From positions 1 through 64,000 of the forward strand of contig NZ_NNRL01000166.1 of NCBI RefSeq assembly GCF_002252505.1: a stretch of 64,000 nucleotides of DNA, read 5' to 3'. This DNA comes from Brucella grignonensis (GTDB lineage Bacteria; Pseudomonadota; Alphaproteobacteria; Rhizobiales; Rhizobiaceae). Positions 63,203 through 64,000 of this stretch are shown one piece after another. The first letter of the stretch is position 1, and each line of letters opens with the position of its first letter. A program made the position numbers and the translations under genes. The notes under the pieces were generated by a model, which was not told where the DNA came from, made no database searches, and worked only from the letters and a program-made list of their open reading frames with translations.

Positions 63203-64000
63203 GGGTGCCTGTCCTCGTTCTTCTTCGGAAAATCGGCACGATACCAACCCGAAATCATTGATCGCATTTCATTGATCGGACCCGCGGCAAACACCATCAT
63301 GATGTGAATGACGAAAAATGCGGAAAGCAGCAGAACGGTTACAAAATGAAGAGTACGGGCTGTCTGGCGTCCGCCGAGCCATTCCGTCAGTGGCCATACG
63401 GCATCCATGCCGGGAGACATGGCTAGCCCCGTGATAACAATCATCGGGAAAAGGGCGAAAAACACCATGCAATAGGTCAGTTTCTGCATAGGGTTGTATG
63501 CTTTACCATGTTGTAAGCGAAACTTCAGATGGTTGAGAAAATCGCTGGGCAGGCTTCGTATATCGAATGCCGACGGCAGTAGCTCGTTCTTCAGATGCCC
63601 GTTCAGGACACTGCCGACAAGCCATAACAGGAGCGTGCCCACCAGAACCCAGGCGAAGAAGAAGTGAACCGCGCGTCCGGTTGCCAGATCGCGATAGGAC
63701 GGAATGGTCAACGCCGACGGGAACGCCTGATAGTTTGGAGCATTTGCGGATCCCGATACGCCGAGAACACCGGTCGTCCGGAACGTGCTGCCCAAAATGT
63801 CGACACGACCTTCAGGTCCGTTTTCACCATCAACGGCATAAACTGCCAGGACGGCATTATCGTACTCGAAGCCGGATTCGTTACCGAGATAAAGTGTGGG
63901 GTGCGCATTGAATATCTGCAGCCCCGACAGTAGCAGAAAGAAGAGGCTCGCGGCCCAAATCCAGTGTGTGAGGCGTGTCAGTAGTCGCTGACGATAGACG
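63199..64000 (-). CDS. Cytochrome b561-domain membrane protein (partial, runs off right edge)
   Basis: At least 266 residues. The frame stays open from the window edge (VYRQRLLTRLTHWIWAASL) to the stop at 63199. Haem-ligand His candidates are in LTHWIWAAS, RAVHFFFAW, TLHFVTVLL and VIHIMMVF. A periplasmic stretch (NESGFEYDNAV) lies between the first two helices. It is the probable quinol-linked electron partner of the molybdopterin enzyme, to which it is translationally coupled (ATGA). The true start is outside the window. Confidence 0.85.
   Translation of the reverse strand, partial: VYRQRLLTRLTHWIWAASLFFLLLSGLQIFNAHPTLYLGNESGFEYDNAVLAVYAVDGENGPEGRVDILGSTFRTTGVLGVSGSANAPNYQAFPSALTIPSYRDLATGRAVHFFFAWVLVGTLLLWLVGSVLNGHLKNELLPSAFDIRSLPSDFLNHLKFRLQHGKAYNPMQKLTYCMVFFALFPMIVITGLAMSPGMDAVWPLTEWLGGRQTARTLHFVTVLLLSAFFVIHIMMVFAAGPINEMRSMISGWYRADFPKKNEDRHP

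Noticed and set aside
1-64000. CRISPR array, tRNA or rRNA genes
   Set aside because: No regularly spaced direct repeats and no recognisable tRNA or rRNA sequence were seen by eye. A tRNAscan or Infernal run would be decisive.

Overview
The window looks like chromosomal DNA of an alphaproteobacterium of the Brucella/Ochrobactrum group. The reasons are a bioB-F-D-A-Z biotin operon with BioR-type TTATMKATAA boxes, two 105-bp palindromic intergenic repeats that resemble the Bru-RS/RIME1 class, moderate GC content, and gene families typical of Rhizobiales (BigR/Blh sulfur operon, P1B-5 metal ATPase, ABC-fed tetronate catabolism). The genus call is an inference from gene content, not from a database match.

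Left third (1-16 kb) is an accessory, IS-rich region. From 1 to 6206, two IS6-family ends in inverted orientation enclose a catabolic cargo: a minus-strand operon (RraA-like aldolase, enolase-superfamily dehydratase, Ldh2-type dehydrogenase, MHS-family importer, and the first 32 codons of a short-chain dehydrogenase cut by the left IS) with a divergent IclR regulator. To the right follow decayed resolvase and IS pieces, a sulfatase-modifying-factor-like protein that has lost the segment carrying the catalytic cysteines, two efflux modules (TetR/MFS and AraC/MFS), and a graveyard of IS110-, IS3-, IS6- and IS1595-like remnants around an AT-rich DUF1194 vWA protein.

The middle (16-30 kb) holds small envelope and redox genes (PepSY protein, cytochrome b561), a metal and sulfur block (P1B-5 type ATPase, VIT-family transporter, blh-bigR-pmpAB-like persulfide operon, Nramp-like carrier), a glycosyltransferase, a third TetR/MFS pair, NhaA with a candidate structured leader, and a DUF1643 protein.

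From 30 to 48 kb, between the two inverted 105-bp repeats, lie a cystathionine lyase, the biotin operon, and a long operon for D-erythronate/L-threonate use: gntR, denD, ltnD, otnK, otnC, otnI, a frameshifted SDR, and a complete CUT1-type ABC importer (ATPase, Tat-exported binding protein, two permeases). Both tetronates would enter by the ABC system, be oxidised to 2-oxo-tetronate, isomerised, phosphorylated and decarboxylated to dihydroxyacetone phosphate.

The right quarter (48-64 kb) carries a MYG1-like protein, a GNAT/N-acylamino-acid-racemase pair with an M81 peptidase and an orphan amino-acid binding protein (candidate D-amino-acid or N-acyl-amino-acid salvage), a LysR regulator, a lactonase/TetR divergon, a decayed GMC oxidoreductase fused to an ABC permease fragment, a miniature IS6 derivative, an AmpH/outer-membrane-barrel/serine-hydrolase operon, and a molybdopterin oxidoreductase/cytochrome b561 pair that runs off the right edge. 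No rRNA, tRNA or CRISPR array was seen.
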